Origin: Agelas oroides
Lineage: Eukaryota; Porifera; Demospongiae; Agelasida; Agelasidae
Reading direction: 5' to 3'
Length of the DNA: 64,000 nucleotides
NCBI GenBank assembly: GCA_949130485.1
Contig: OX422191.1
Span: 933,441-997,440, forward strand
In this document: positions 1-14,900 of the stretch, one piece after another
How the letters are laid out: the number at the start of each line of letters is the position of its first letter
How positions within the stretch are numbered: position 1 is the first letter of the stretch
Position numbers and translations under genes: made by a program
Notes under the pieces: model-generated
What the model saw: only the letters and a program-made list of their open reading frames with translations
Database searches by the model: none
What the model was told of the DNA's origin: nothing

Positions 1-30
1 GCAAGTGAACCAGAGCCTTCAGACACTAAA
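1..30 (+). CDS. LRR exon 1 (3' part only)
   Basis: Only the end of the repeat is in the window (QVNQSLQTL). It ends in AA before GTGAGT, so with the C that opens the next exon the junction residue is Asn. Confidence 0.8.
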
Positions 31-3000
31 GTGAGTCCAACCCTTCATGTCCTACTTCTTAAGAGGTGTACACTGGTACTGCAGCAATGGTTGTGTACAC
101 TCTCAACTGGTGTAGCAGTACCAGTGCAGTACATGGTTGGTTTTGGTTGAAGCTATTGAAATGCACGGTACAGTTTAGCCTCGTACCAAGGTTCTCAGTG
201 GGCGGGGAAAAGGAGAGCCTGATATCCACTGTTTCCGCATGCGCTTCAATTCCCAGAAATCTTGGGAGATCGGGAACTATCGCGTTGTGTCTGTACAACC
301 ATGACTTTCATAACATGTAGTTACTACTACACCGCCAACACATTTTCTGACCAATGATGAAGCTCTTTTGATTGAGGGAGGGACAGCCATCTTAGTGATG
401 CAGCATTGTCTGGTTACTTCCTCTGGAGAATATTCTTGTCCCCCCACCGCTCCCTCTTTCTTGAGACTGTGAGCACTGGTAATTTTAAGGGTGGGGCTAG
501 GAGTGCACAAGTTCCCCTGTTACCATTGTGATTACATGTGTGCACACGTACACACAGCTAGGTCCTGCATTATTCTAATTGTTGCATCCTCTCTGTGACA
601 CGACATCATATATACCATGATACTGTTACTATAGTGGAGCACCCCAAGTGAGTTATCTGTGTCTACAGTGTCTGGTGGAGCACTGACTTAACTTCCCGTG
701 TGGTTAGACCCCGCCCTCTGCTTATATTAATTCACGCTAAACTCACCAGTGACTGTAACACAGGGAGTACTCCTCTACTTGACTAGCTGACACACAGTGT
801 CTGATACTGTGTGTCAGTAGTGAGGTAACGCGAGACCAAATATACCTTACACAAAATGAAGAGGTTTGTTGAACCACCTCTCATCTCTTGTTCTCTGACA
901 TTCTGCAGCCTCAGTTTGAACCAGATCTCAGGTGAAGGTGCTCGTGGATTAGCTGTAGCGTTGCAAGTGAACAAGAGCCTTCAGACACTAGAGTGAGTCC
1001 AGCCCTTCATGTCCTACTTCTTAAGAGGTGTACACTGGGACTGCAGCAATGGTTGTGTACACTCGTAACTGGTGTAGCAGTACCAGTGCAGTACATGGTT
1101 GGTTTTGGTTGAAGCTATTGAAATGCATGGTACAATTTAGCCTCGTACCAAGGTTCTCAGTGGGCAGGGAAAACGACAGCCTTGTATCAACTGTTTGCGC
1201 ATGCACTTAATTTCCCAGAAATCTAGAGAGATCGGGAACTATCGCGTTGTATCTGTAGAACCGTGAATTTCGTAACGTGTAGTTACTACTACACCGCCCA
1301 CACATTTTCTGACCAATGATGAAGCTCTTTTGATTGAGGGAGGGACAGCCATCTTAGTGATGCAGCAATTTCTGGTTACTTCCTCTGGACAATATTCTTG
1401 TCCCCCCACCACTCCCTCTTTCTTGAGACTGTGAGCACTGGTAATTTTAAGGGTGGGGCTAGGAGTGCACAAGTTCCCCTGTTACCATTGTGGTTATATG
1501 TGTGCACACGTACACACAGCTAGGTCCTGCATTATTCTAATTGTTGCATCCTCTCTGTGACTGACATCATATATACCATGACACTGTTACTATAGTGGAG
1601 CACCCCAAGTGAGTTATCTGTGTCTACAGTGTCTGGTGGAGCACTGACTTAACTTCCCGTGAGGTTAGACCCCGCCCTCTGCTTATATTAATTCACGCTA
1701 AAATCACCAGTTACTGTGACACAGGGAGTACTCCTCTACTTGACTAGCTGACACACAGTGTCTGACACTGTGTGTCAGTAATGAGGTACCGCGAGACCAA
1801 ATATACCTTACACAAAATGAAAAGGTTTGTTGAACCACCTCTCATCTCTTGTTCTCTGACATTCTGCAGCCTCAGTTGGAACCAGATCTCAGGCGAAGGT
1901 GCTCGTGAATTGGCTGCAGCGTTGCAAGTGAACAAGAGCCTTCAGACACTAGAGTGAGTCCAGCCCTTCATGTCCTACTTCTTAAGAGGTGTACACTGGG
2001 ACTGCAGCAATGGTTGTGTACACTCGTAACTGGTGTAGCAGTACCAGTGCAGTACATGGTTGGTTTTGGTTGAAGCTATTGAAATGCACGGTACAGTTTA
2101 GCCTCGTACCAAGGTTCTCAGTGGGCAGGGAAAACGACAGCCTTGTATCAAATGTTTGCGCATGCACTTAATTTCCCAGAAATCTAGAGAGATCGGGAAC
2201 TATCGTGTTATATCTATACAAGCGTGACTTTCATAACGTGTAGTTACTACTACACCGCCCACACATTTTCTGACCAATGATGAAGCTCTTTTGATTGAGG
2301 GAGGGACAGCCATCTTAGTGATGCAGCATTGTCTGGTTACTTCCTCTGGACAATATTCTTGTCCTCCCACCGCTCCCTCTTTCTTGAGACTGTGAGCACT
2401 GGTAATTTTAAGGGTGGGGCTAGGAGTGCACAAGTTCCCCTGTTGCCATTGTGATTACATGTGTGCACACGTACACATGGCTAGGTCCTGCATTATTCTA
2501 ATTGTTGCATCCTCTCTGTGACATGACATCATGTATACCATGATACTGTTACTATAGTGGAGCACCCCAAGTGAGTTATCTGTGTCTACAGTGTCTGGTG
2601 GAGCACTGACTTAACTTCCCGTGTGGTTAGAACACGCCCTCTGCTTCTATTAATTCACGCTAAAATCACCAGTGACTGTAACACATGGAGTACTCCTCTA
2701 CTTGACTAGCTGACACACAGTGTCTGATACTGTGTCTCAGTAGTGAGGTACCGAGACCAAATATACCTTACACAAAGTGAAGAGGTTTGTTGAACCACCT
2801 CTCATCTCTTGTTCTCTCACATTCTGCAGCCTCAGTCGGAACCAGATCTCAGATGAAGGTGCTCGTGAATTGGCTGCAGCGTTGCAAGTGAACCAGAGCC
2901 TTCAGACACTAGAGTGAGTCCAGCCATTCCTAGACTTGTGTTAAAATATTGAGGACTTGATGATTCCACTGGCACTCACTATTATGCCGGTTTTTGTGTA

Positions 3001-5945
3001 AAGACCTAACACTGTTTAACTCCCTATTTTCATTTCCATGGTGAGTTTATCTTCTACAATATCTCGCATGATATGATGTGGCTTCACGTCAGGAAAGCTG
3101 GTTTGAAGCTTTTAGTTAAGTGAACACAGTTATCATTTTCTCCTGAACATGTACTCACATGGAACCACTAGCCTCATTCACAGGCCACCATGCACCCAGA
3201 TATTTGTTACTTGCAGTATGAAACTTAAGCATTGTCTCACATTACCACTGAAGATGCAAATTACAGTACTGTAGGAAGTACCAACAGACACTGGAAATTT
3301 ATTGTGGTACATGACCGGCAATATTACTGTAACTCTTCAGGATGACAAAATCATTGTGAATATAATTAGTTGACCCCACATTGAGCCAGGGGGCGTATAG
3401 TTGAGACTGATTTAATATTTGAGTAAAAGTCCTCTCGCTCATGCTCGCCCCAATTAAGAGCTCCTCATTTGTGACCAAAACTGAATGTGCATATCAAAAT
3501 ATTGATCACAATTAATCTATAATCTGTTTCTTGGGTTTTGATTCTTCCTCGTTGTTTGTGTATACAGTCATGGAACCACTTACCTTTCTTGTTTTGTTCT
3601 CTGACGTTCTGCAGCCTCAGGATCAATAAGATCTCAGCTGATGGTGTGTTGGTACTGGCTGGAGCTTTGATAGTGAACAAGAACCTTGAACTAGAGTGAG
3701 TCCGGCTACTTATGTACCACAGGCACATGGATGGTTCCATGTACCCTGTCCCATGATCAAGATTCTAATAGGAGCTCTCTATTTGTGACCAACAACTGAA
3801 TGTGTATGTCAAAGTATTGTGTGTTTGACCACAAGGAAACATTTGCTAAGCCCCTTAACATGAGGCAAGTAATCGTGCAGTGGGCATGCATACATGCTTT
3901 AGGAATTGAAGATTTGTCGGTATATGACATATGTTTACATGCATAGACTGTGCACACGCACATGCACTCTGAATTGGATTCATATTGTAGGAGGTAACTT
4001 AGTGGACACACACACAGTGGTACAGGAAGTGAAGAAGAGAGAGCTCAAAAGAGGCAGGTAGAGGCAGGGAAGAGGAGCTAAGAGTGTGTGTCACCAAGAG
4101 ACTAGCATATGGTGATCTCAGTATCTTTAGCTATAAAACAGGGAGAGGCATGCACGGGAGTCTCTTTGACATAGGTACGTACTGTATTCTCTCTAAAATA
4201 GCAGACACTTTAATTGTCCGGACACCTCAATTATGAATTTTTCGTCTCTCTAATTAAACCGGACAGCAGAAAAAGTGAGCCCTCTCTAATACATGCGAAC
4301 ACTAGCGATGTCACTGATGCTGAAATGATTTGTCGGAGTGTTGGCTAGTCAAACGAAGCTCTACAGAGTGAAACAAGGAACAGAGAGGCTCACGAGGTTA
4401 TTTCAACAAACAGCATGTTCTGAAATGATTTGTTATCCGTTTACAGAGAACGCTTACCAACTGTGTGTCGTGTTTGTCATCTTTCGTTGATAGCAAGGTG
4501 CAACTCCGACATTTATGAAGCCCAAGTACCGCTATACCTGTTAGTGTTGTGCTTCTGTGCTTCTGTGTTTCTGCTTGTTGGTGTTGAAACACCCCCAATA
4601 AGTTGTTTTTATGATCAAGGCGATCGACAATGACCTTTGCTTCGGTCACTACACTTCACCACTTCGAAAGGTGATGGTCAGTACGTGTCTTTATGGGTCC
4701 TGACCAACGCACACAGAAGGCAGCAATAGTTGGACATGGTAACTCACGAAAAAAGCACGCTGAAACTGGCACTATAAAACTCTGTAGTTCACACCAGACA
4801 CTTACGTTCAAAAATTAATAACTCTCTAAAATTTTCCGGACACTCCCATTTTGAATTATTTTTTGCTGTCCAATATTTTAGAGAAAATATGGTAAATGTA
4901 TTACAATGCATACTTAAAATGATAACGTACACTGCCTGTTTCGAGCCCTTCTTCAATTTGGTGGTTCCTGTACCTCTGTGTGCACACTCTCAACACGAGT
5001 AGTGACTTCATCTGCAAATGCGTATATACCTAGTCATGAGTTAGGTTCCTTTGTTTTTGATTCTTCCTCATATGTAAGTTTATAATATTATGATTTTTGA
5101 ACTATGTGCCCGGAATTTTTGTTCTCTAAAATTCTGCAGCCTCAGGAAGAACGGAATCTCAGATGAACATGTGTGTGTACTGGTTGAAGCTTTAAAAGTG
5201 AACCAAAGCCATCAGAAGCTTAAGCTAAAGTAAGTTCAGCCATTCATGTTCTATACTTTCAATAGGTATACACAGAGCCTGTAGGCCTAAGGTTATTTCA
5301 TGTCGTACACTGGTACTTCAGTGATAGTTGTGGACACTCCATATCTCAACTAGTGTACCATTACAGGAGTCAAATTACTACAAGGTACAGTGCACTGTTG
5401 TTTGGTTTTAGTTGAAGGTCTCCAACTGCTACAGTTGAAATTGCCGATGGGTTAAATTTTTGAATTACAACTGAGGTAAAAAATGTCACAGTAAAAAAGG
5501 TTTTAGCAAGTTTGAGATGATCTAAAGGGGGCTAATTATATATGTAAACTACATCCTAATAGGTGTATACTTAGACTGTAGTGTTATTCCCAGGCCTGTG
5601 CTGATACCGGTATTGTCCCGGCAAGTGCCCATGGGAGCTCGCAGCTCAAGCACAAAAAATTGAGGGTGGGTGGTTACACGAAGGAGGTTGTGTGTCGAGT
5701 GGGGGAGCACCAACACCGCTGGCACATCGATGTTCAAAATTTCACACATACATAAAGTGTGAAGTTAAAACATAAAGGGAGATGGGGATGGGGCATTTAT
5801 GGCTTAAATGGATGGGGCATTTTATGGCTTAAATGGGTGGGGCATTTATGGCTTAAATGGGTGTGGAATTTATGACTTAAATGGGTGGGGCATTTATGGC
5901 TCAAATGGATGGGGTGGTTAGTTACTGTTTTTGGGATATGTTCAA

Positions 5946-5976
<31 letters not shown>

Positions 5977-8900
5977 TACTGGTCTTCAGGGGAGTACCCT
6001 TTCCGGTCCTCGCATGACCACGGGTTTCGGTCCCTTTGAACTCCCGACCCGTGGCCTACTGCAGAAAGGGCGGGACCACTCCCCGCCTAAGGTTTGCTTT
6101 GAGGAGCCCAGCTTTTGGTTGGCACATAGTGCTATGGGCATTCACAGTGCTATAAATATTCAAATTACTAAACAAATTGGGGGTGGGGCTCAATGGGTGA
6201 AGTTATCATATTAACTAGGGGGGTGGGTGAACGGTTAACGTATGGGATTCCGGCTCGCTATCGTGTCGTCTTTGGTGGAACATCTGGGAGGCTTGTTCTT
6301 CAATGATCCAACTATCTCCGGCATGTGTGATCATGAGGTAGAAATGCAGAGAGGAGGAGGAGATTAATCAGGGTACGAGTGCAGTGAGAGGCTGAACAAT
6401 GTAGGCACAACCTCATTCTTCCCTCTGTCAGTCAGCCTCTCCTTGTTGCTTCCTCCGGGAATCATCCTCTTCTCGACAGTGTCACTGCACCCATATCCTG
6501 GTTAATCTACAAGTACAGTGACACCATTGAGCAGAGGATGATTCCCGGAGGCCGGAGGCAGTAATGACGAGAGGCTGACCGACAGAGGCACACAAAGTAG
6601 CTCAATCATTATCTCACTTCCCATGAGCCTCTCCTGCGTGCATTCAGGTATGCCCTTGTACGGCCACTAGTGGAGCACCCCAGGTGACTTATTAGTGTGT
6701 TCAGTATCCGGTAGAGTGCCTGACTGAACTCCCCGGCTGGTTAGACCCCGCCCTCTGCTCACCTCTAAAAGTATGACATCATTGGCGATTGAGGTCAGAA
6801 ACGGTTTACGAGGCGCTTTTCAGGTGGCTATAAAAGATGAATGGAGTCGTGTACGCAAGTTATTCTTTAAGAATGGAAGGGCAACTTGAACTCTCTAGTG
6901 TAGCTCTTCCTATGAATTGTGTATTTTCCACAAGAGTTCCAGTGAGTGTAAGCTGAGAGTGAGATGCAGGTTTTGAGGTAGAGAGCAGTGAGTCAACGGA
7001 ATTCACAGTCGATGAGCGCGTCGAGGATGGCGAATGGCGATGACGAATGTTTCAACCAACTCTATGAGAAGCAGTGCCATATAGTTTATTGTTTTAATAG
7101 TCCTTTTCACATTTCTAGCGCACTTTTGGTTTGTTATTTGCAAAAGTGATCCTCGTTCGCACTACCTTAGCATGCTTGCTCTAACTTGTCCACTTGTGGA
7201 ATATTTCGCCTCGCCCACTCCAAATTTTTGTTTAATTAGAGTAGTGCGCTTCTTATCGAGGGTCTAGACACATTTTGTCAATAAGCCAGCATGTGCCTAA
7301 TAAGCAGTGTGCACTATATAATGATGTGTACCTGATAACTTGATTCTACGGTACTACATCGATTTTCTACAAGAAGGTATTACGGTTGGCAGAACAGCAG
7401 ATGGGGTGAAAGATGATGAACTACTGTATAGCGGGAAATTTTCGAGGGGTCCAATTTTCGCGGTTTTCGCGGTTGATTGGCAAACCACGAAAATTAAACC
7501 TGCGAAATAAAAACCTGTACGTAAGTTCTCGCATGTGATTAAGAGGGGGCATGACCATTGTGATTTGCATGCTGCTCGATCGATCAGCTGGTCTACTTCA
7601 CACCAGTTCGTTGTTGTTGAACTTCTCTCATGCAAGATAGCTCTTCTCCAACAGCAGCACACCAAATTTCCTTGTACATGTGATAACCACGGACCATAGC
7701 CTCGATCATATGCATTGCGTGCCATTTCTCCTACTATCTATAGCCGAAGTTTTTCGGTCGGTTCGAGCCCGTGTGCGCATGCGGTAAGAGGCGGAGTCAA
7801 CCAGGTATTGTGGGCGGAGCAGTTCTGGAACGGCCATCTGCGAAAATTAGACCGAGAAATCTTTGAAGATTCCCCTTCCGCGAAGATTGGACCCCTCAAA
7901 AATTTCCCGCTATACAGTAGTACGAAGAGCATCAAGCTTATATGACAGCAAGTTCTCTATAGAGTACCGTAAAATACCGTACGTTTCCATTGTGTTTTGG
8001 TATGTACTATATACTTGCGTGGATGATTAATTGTCTGCATCCCTAGTCTTGTGCCCAGCTAGATATAACTATGGCAAATTGTTGCACGCTCTTCTTGCAC
8101 GCATTCACAATGATTTGAATATGACCTGCACTAACTTAAGTTTCTCACCACATTAGCACTTAGACTGCTCAAGCACGCATTCACAATGATTTGTATCAAC
8201 TGTTTGGGCGGGGAAAACAAGAATCTTATATCAACCTTGGAATGAGACTAGATTGTATGCATCATTTACACACAAAATGAAAAGGTTTGTTGAACCACCT
8301 CTCATCTCTTGTTCTCTGACATTCTGCAGCCTTAGTCGGAACCAGATCTCAGCCAAAGGTGCTCGTGAATTGGCTGCAGCGTTGCAAGTGAACCAGAGCC
8401 TCCAGACATTAGAGTGAGTCCAACCCTTCATGTCCTACTTCTTAAGAGGTGTACACTGTGACTGCAGCAATGATTGTGTACACTCTCAACTGGTGTAGCA
8501 GTACCAGTGCAGTACATGGTTGGTTTTGGTTGAAGCTATTGAAATGCACGGTACAGTTTAGCCTCGTACCAAGGTTCTCAGTGGGTGGGGAAAATAAGAG
8601 CCTGATATCCACTGTTTGCGCATGCGCTTAATTTCCCAGAAATCTCGGGAGATAGGGAACTATCGTGTTATATCTGTACAACCGTCACTTTCATGACATG
8701 TACTTACTACTACACTGTCCACACATTTACTGACTAATGATGAAGCTCTTTTGATTGAGGGAGGGACAGCCATCTTAGTGATGCAGCATTTTCTGGTTAC
8801 TTCCTCTGGACAATATTCTTGTCCCCCCACCACTCCCTCTTTCTTGAGACTGTGAGCACTGGTAATTTTAAGGGTGAAGCTAGGGGTGCACCAGTTCCCC

Positions 8901-11900
8901 TCTTACCATTGTGATTACATGTGTGCACACGTACACATAGCTAGGTCCTGCATTATTCTAATTGTTGCATCCTCTCTGTGACTAGTCTCGTGCCCAGACC
9001 CCACCCTCTCATGAGGAAAAGGGTCTGGTGACCATTGAGCGATTTCTTGGTTGTGCCGAGTCAGCAAAATGCCATTAGTCATGTGACTTGAGTAGCGCAA
9101 CAGAAGCGAGGGTGGGGTCTGGGCACGAGACTATGAATACGTCGGTTGGTCGATCGCGCACATGGTTGCATGACGTGGCGCTATTTCATTGGGTTGTTCA
9201 GTATCAAGACTGCAGACTCGGCACAACCAAGAAATTGCTCAATGGTCACCAGACCCTTTTCCTTGTGAGAGGGTGGGGTCTGGGCATGAGACTACTCTGT
9301 GACATGACATCATATATACCATGATACTGTTACTATAGTGAAGCACCCCAAGTGAGTTATCTGTGTCTACAGTGTCCAGTGGAACACTGACTTAACTTCC
9401 CGTGTGGTTAGACCCCGCCCTCTGCTTATATTAATTCACGCTAAAATCATCAGTGACTGTGACACAGGGAGTACTCCTCTACTTGACTAGCTGACACACA
9501 GTGTCAGATACTGTGTCTCAGTAGTGAGGTATCGAGACCAAATATACGTACCTTACACAAAATGAAGATGTTTGTTGAACCACCTCTTATCTCTTGTTCT
9601 CTGACATTCTACAGCCTCAGTCGTAACCAGATCTCAGATGAAGGTGCTCGTGAATTGGCTGCAGCGTTGCAAGTGAACCAGAGCCTTCAGACACTAGAGT
9701 GAGTCCAGCCATTCCTAGACTTGTGTTAAAATATTGAGGACTTGATGATGCCATAGACACTCACTATTATGCTGGTTTGTGTGTAAACACCTAACACTGT
9801 TTTACTCCCTATTTTCATTTCCATGATGAGTTTATTTTCTACAATACCTTGCATGATATGATGAAGATTCACGTCAGGAAAGGTGGTTTGAAGCTTTTAG
9901 TTAAGTGAACACAGTTATCATTTTCTCCTGAACACGTACTCATATGGAACCAGTAGCCTCATTCCCAGGCCACCACCCAGATATTTGTTACTTGCAGTAT
10001 GAAACTTAAGCATTGTCTCACATTACCACTGAAGATGCAAGTTACAATACTGTAGGAAGTACCAACAGACACTGGAAATTTATTGTGGTACATGACCGGC
10101 AATGTTACTGCTCTTCAGGATGACAAAATCATTGTGAATATAATTAGTTGACCCCATATTGAACCAGGGGGGGTATAGTTGAGACTGATTTAATCTTTGA
10201 GTAAAAGTCCTATCGCCCCAATTAAGAGCTCCTCATTTGTGACCAAAACTGAATGTGCATATCAAAATATTGATCACAATTAATCTATAATCTGTTTCTT
10301 GTGTTTTGATTCTTCCTCGTTTGTGTATACAGTCATGGAACCACTTACCTTTCTTTTTTGTTCTCTGACGTTCTGCAGCCTCAGGAACAATGAGATCTCA
10401 GCTGATGGTGTGTTGATACTGGCTGGAGCTTTGATAGTGAAGAAGAACCTTAAACTAGAGTGAGTCCAGCTACTTATGTACTACAGGCACATGGATGGTT
10501 CCATGCACCCTGTCCCATGATCATGATTCTAATTGGAGCTCTCTATTTGTGACCAACAACTGAATGTGTATGTCAAAGTATTATGTGTTTGACCACATGG
10601 AAACATTATTTGCCGAGCCCCTTAACATGAGGCAAGTAATCGTGCAGTGGTGAGATCACATGCATACATATATGTAATGCTTTAGGAATTGAAGATTTAT
10701 CAGTATATGACATATGTTTATATGCATAGACTGTGCACACGCACATGCACTCTGAATTGGATTCATATTGTAGGAGGTAACTTAGTGAAGACACACACAG
10801 TGGTACAGGAAGTGAAGAAGAGAGAGCTCGAAAGAGGCAGGTAGAGGCAGGGAAGAGGAGCTAGGAGTGTGTGTCACCAAGAGACTAGCATATGGTGATC
10901 TCAGTATCTTTAGCTATAAAACAGGGAGAGGCATACATGGGAGTCTCTTTGACATAGGTACATTCCGTATTCTCTCTAAAATAGCAGACACTTTAATTGT
11001 CCAGACACCTCAATTATGAATTTTTCGTCTCTCTAATTAAACCGGACAGCAGAAAAATTGAGGGATTTTCCCTCTCTAATACATGTGAACACTAGCGATG
11101 TCACTGATGCTGAAATCGTTTATCGTAGTGTTGGCTAGTCAAATGAAGTTCACACCAGACACTTCTGGTAAAAAATTAATAACTCTCTAAAATTTTCCAG
11201 GCACTCCCATTTTGAATTATTTTATTCTGTCCAATATTTTAGAGAAAATATGTTAAATATACTACAATGCATACATAAAATGATAACGTACACTGCCTGT
11301 TTCGAGCCCTTCTTCAATTTGGTGGTTCCTGTACCTGTGTGTGCACACTCTCAACACGAGTAGTGACTTCATCTGCAAATGCGTATATACCTAGTCATGA
11401 GTTAGGTGCCTTTGTTTTTGATTCTTCTTCATATGTAAGTATCCATGGAGATTTTTGAACTATGTGCAAATATGGCCTGCCATTTTTGTTCTCTAAAATT
11501 CTGCAGCCTCAGTAAGAACGGAATCTCAGATGAACGTGTGTGTGTACTGGTTGAAGCTTTGCAAGTGAACCAGAGCCATCAGAAGCTTGAGCTAAAGTAA
11601 GTTCAGCCATTCATGTTCTATACTTTCAATAGGTATACACAGAGCCTGTAGGCCTAAGGTTATTTCCGGGCCTGGGCTGCAATATTAGGGAGGGCATGGG
11701 ACACTTGCAAAACATTTGTGTGTACTAGCATTGTTCAATGGTTGTGTGCTTCCCTGACTCATGATCACGACTGGAATAAGAGTTCATCATTTGTGACCAA
11801 CAACTGAGTGTGCATATCAAATTGTTAGCCTCTAGGATCGAGTTTGTTGCACATAAACGAGAGTCGAATTCATATATTTGGACTCTTCTAAGCTTTGATT

Positions 11901-14900
11901 TTTGTATGTGTAACACTGCTTATAACCTGAAAGCTGTTTTTTCCTCTCTTGCTTTTCTAAATTTTGGACGTCCTTTTGCGGTAACTGCTTGTACACATGA
12001 GCTTAAAATCTGGGGGGGGGGGTCTTCAGCCCCCCAGCCCCCCCCCCCCCCCCCCCCCCTTGCCTACACCCTTGTTATGACCTCAACGAATCATGACCCT
12101 TGGTTTTTGAATCTTCCTTGTATACTGTTGTTAAGTATAATTGTGTCCACGAACCCTTTTTAAAGCACTTCCCTTTATTTGTTGTCTAACCTCCTGCAGC
12201 CTCAGTGGGAACAAGATTACAGACAAAGGTGCTTGTGCAATCGCCACAGCTTTACGAGTGAACCAGAGCCTTCAGACACTAAGGTGAGTCCAACCATTCA
12301 TGTTCTACTTCTTAAGAGGTGTACACTGGTACTGCAGTGATAGTTGTGGACACTCTATATCTCAACTAGTGTAGCATTACAGGAGTCAAATGAAAGGCAC
12401 TGAAGTGCCAAACCCTCGGCGCAGCAGTGCATGTGATTGTACTTGTGTGTTGACTAGAATCGATCACTGTCTCGTGAACAATAGAGTCATGACGTTTGCT
12501 CTCGAGTTGATATGGCATGCCTTTCGATATCAATTCATTCGTAGCATCCAAAACTGTAATGATAAATTACAGGTACAGCAGCTTTACACTGCGGACATAC
12601 CTTTGTTGGAGGCATAATTACTGCCAATGGCCAATAATCGAACTCGCAAAGAACGTCTCTCCCAAGAACAAAATGGCCATTAGCCATGTTGTCCAGATTC
12701 ATACGCATACGCGTTTTCCACGGAGTAAAAAATGGCCGACTTATCATGTAGCCGTACCAACAGGAAATGCTCTAGCTTCGCAACGAAGCATTTTCAGAGA
12801 AAATCGCTTAAAATTTTCGACCATCATCCGCCGCTGAGAAGGTTAGTATCGTTTGTGGCACGAATAATCACATGAAAAGTGAGATGTTGAGTAACAGACA
12901 CACAGACAGACACACACACACACACACCAAGTACTGTAAACCTCACTGCGCATGTGCGCTGAGGGTTAATTACTACAAGGTGCAGTACAGTGCTGTTTGG
13001 TTTTAGTTGAAGGTCTCCAACTGCTACAGTTGAAATTGCCGATGGGTTAAATTTTTGAATTACAACTGAGGTAAAAAACGTCACAGTAAAAAAGGTTTTA
13101 GCAAGTTTGAGATGATCTAAAGTGTGCTTTTAAAATTTTACGTGTAAACTATATCCTAATAGGTGTATACTTAGACTGTAGTGTCATTCCCAGGCCTGTG
13201 CTGATACCGTATTGTCCCGCGCAAGTGCCCATGGGTGCTTGCAGCTCAAGCACCAAAAATTGAGGGTGGGCGGTTACACGGAGGAGGTGCTTGAATGGTC
13301 CAAATTCCTCCGGCATGCGTGATCATGATGTAGAAATGCAGAGAGGAGGAGGAGATTAACCAGGGTACGAGTGCAGCAAGAGGCTGAACAACGTAGGCAC
13401 AACCTCATTCTTGCCTCCGTCGGTCAGCCTCTCGTTGTTGCTGCCTCCGGGAATCATCCTCTCCTCAACAGTGTCACTGCACCTGTATCCTGGTTAATCT
13501 ACAAGTACAGTGACACCATTGAGCAGAGGATGATTCCCGGAGGCAGTAATGACGAGAGGCTGACCAACGTAGGCACACAAAGTAGCTCAATCATTATCTC
13601 ACTTCCCACGAGCCTCTCCTGCGTCCATTCATGTATGCCCTTGTATGGCTATTAGTGGAGCACCCCAGGTGACTTATTAGTGTGTACAGTATCTGGTAGA
13701 GTGCCTGACTGAACTCCCCGGCTGGTTGAATCCCCGCCCTCTGCTTATATTAAAATCACCAGTGACTGTGACACAGGGAGTACTCCTCTACTTGACTAAC
13801 TGACACACAGTGTCTGATACTGTGTGTCAGTAGTTAGGTACCGCGAGACCAAATATACCTTACACAAAATGAACAGGTTTGTTGAACCACCTCTCATCTC
13901 TTGTTCTCTGACATTCTGCAGCCTCAGTCGGAACCAGATCTCAGATGAAGGTGCTCGTGAATTGGCTGTAGCGTTGCAAGTGAACGAGAGCCTTCAGACA
14001 CTAGAGTGAGTCCAACCCTTCATGTCCTACTTCTTAAGAGGTGTACACTGGTACTGCAGCAATGGTTGTGTACACACTCAACTGGTGTAGCAGTACCAGT
14101 GCTGTACATGGTTGGTTTTGGTTGAAGCTATTGAAATGCATGGTACAGTTTAGCCTCATACCAAGGTTCTCAGTGGGCGGGGAAAATGAGAGGCTGGTAG
14201 CAACTGTTTGCACATGCGCTTCAATTCCCAGAAATCTTGGGAGATCAGGAACTATCGTATTATATCTGTACAACCATGACGTCATAACGTGTGCTTACTG
14301 CTACACCGTCCGCACATTTTCTGACCAATGATGAAGCTCTTTTGATTGAGGGAGGGACAGCCATCTTAGTGATGCAGCATTTTCTGGTTACTTCCTCTGG
14401 ACAATATTCTTGTCCCCCCCACCACTCCCTCTTTCTTGAGACTGTGAGCACTGGTAATTTTAAGGGTGGGGCTAGGAGTGCACCAGTTCCCCTGTTACCA
14501 TTGTGATTACATGTGTGCACACGTACACACAGCTAGGTCCTGCATTGTTCTAATTGTTGCATCCTCTCTGTGACATGACATCATATATACCATGATACTG
14601 TTACTATAGTGGAGCACCCCAAGTGAGTTATCTGTGTCTACAGTGTCCAGTGGAACACTGACTTAACTTCCCGTGTGGTTAGACCCCGACCCTCTGCTTA
14701 TATTAATTCACGTTAAAATCACCAGTGACTGTAACACAGGGAGTACTCCTCTACTTGACTAGCTGACTCACAGTGTCTGATACTGTGTGTCAGTAGTGAG
14801 GTACCGCGAGACCAAATATACCTTACACAAAGTGAAGAGGTTTGTTGAACCACCTCTCATCTCTTGTTCTCCGACATTCTGCAGCCTCAGTTGGAACAAG

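Noticed and set aside
7354-7945. 76- and 123-codon ORFs
   Set aside because: They span the terminal inverted repeats of the 500-bp MITE and have no recognised domain.
12390-12837. 75- and 106-codon ORFs in the dispersed module
   Set aside because: Two overlapping frames of one repeat; copies at 21 and 57 kb are disrupted differently. Only the short exon-like part is noted, at low confidence.
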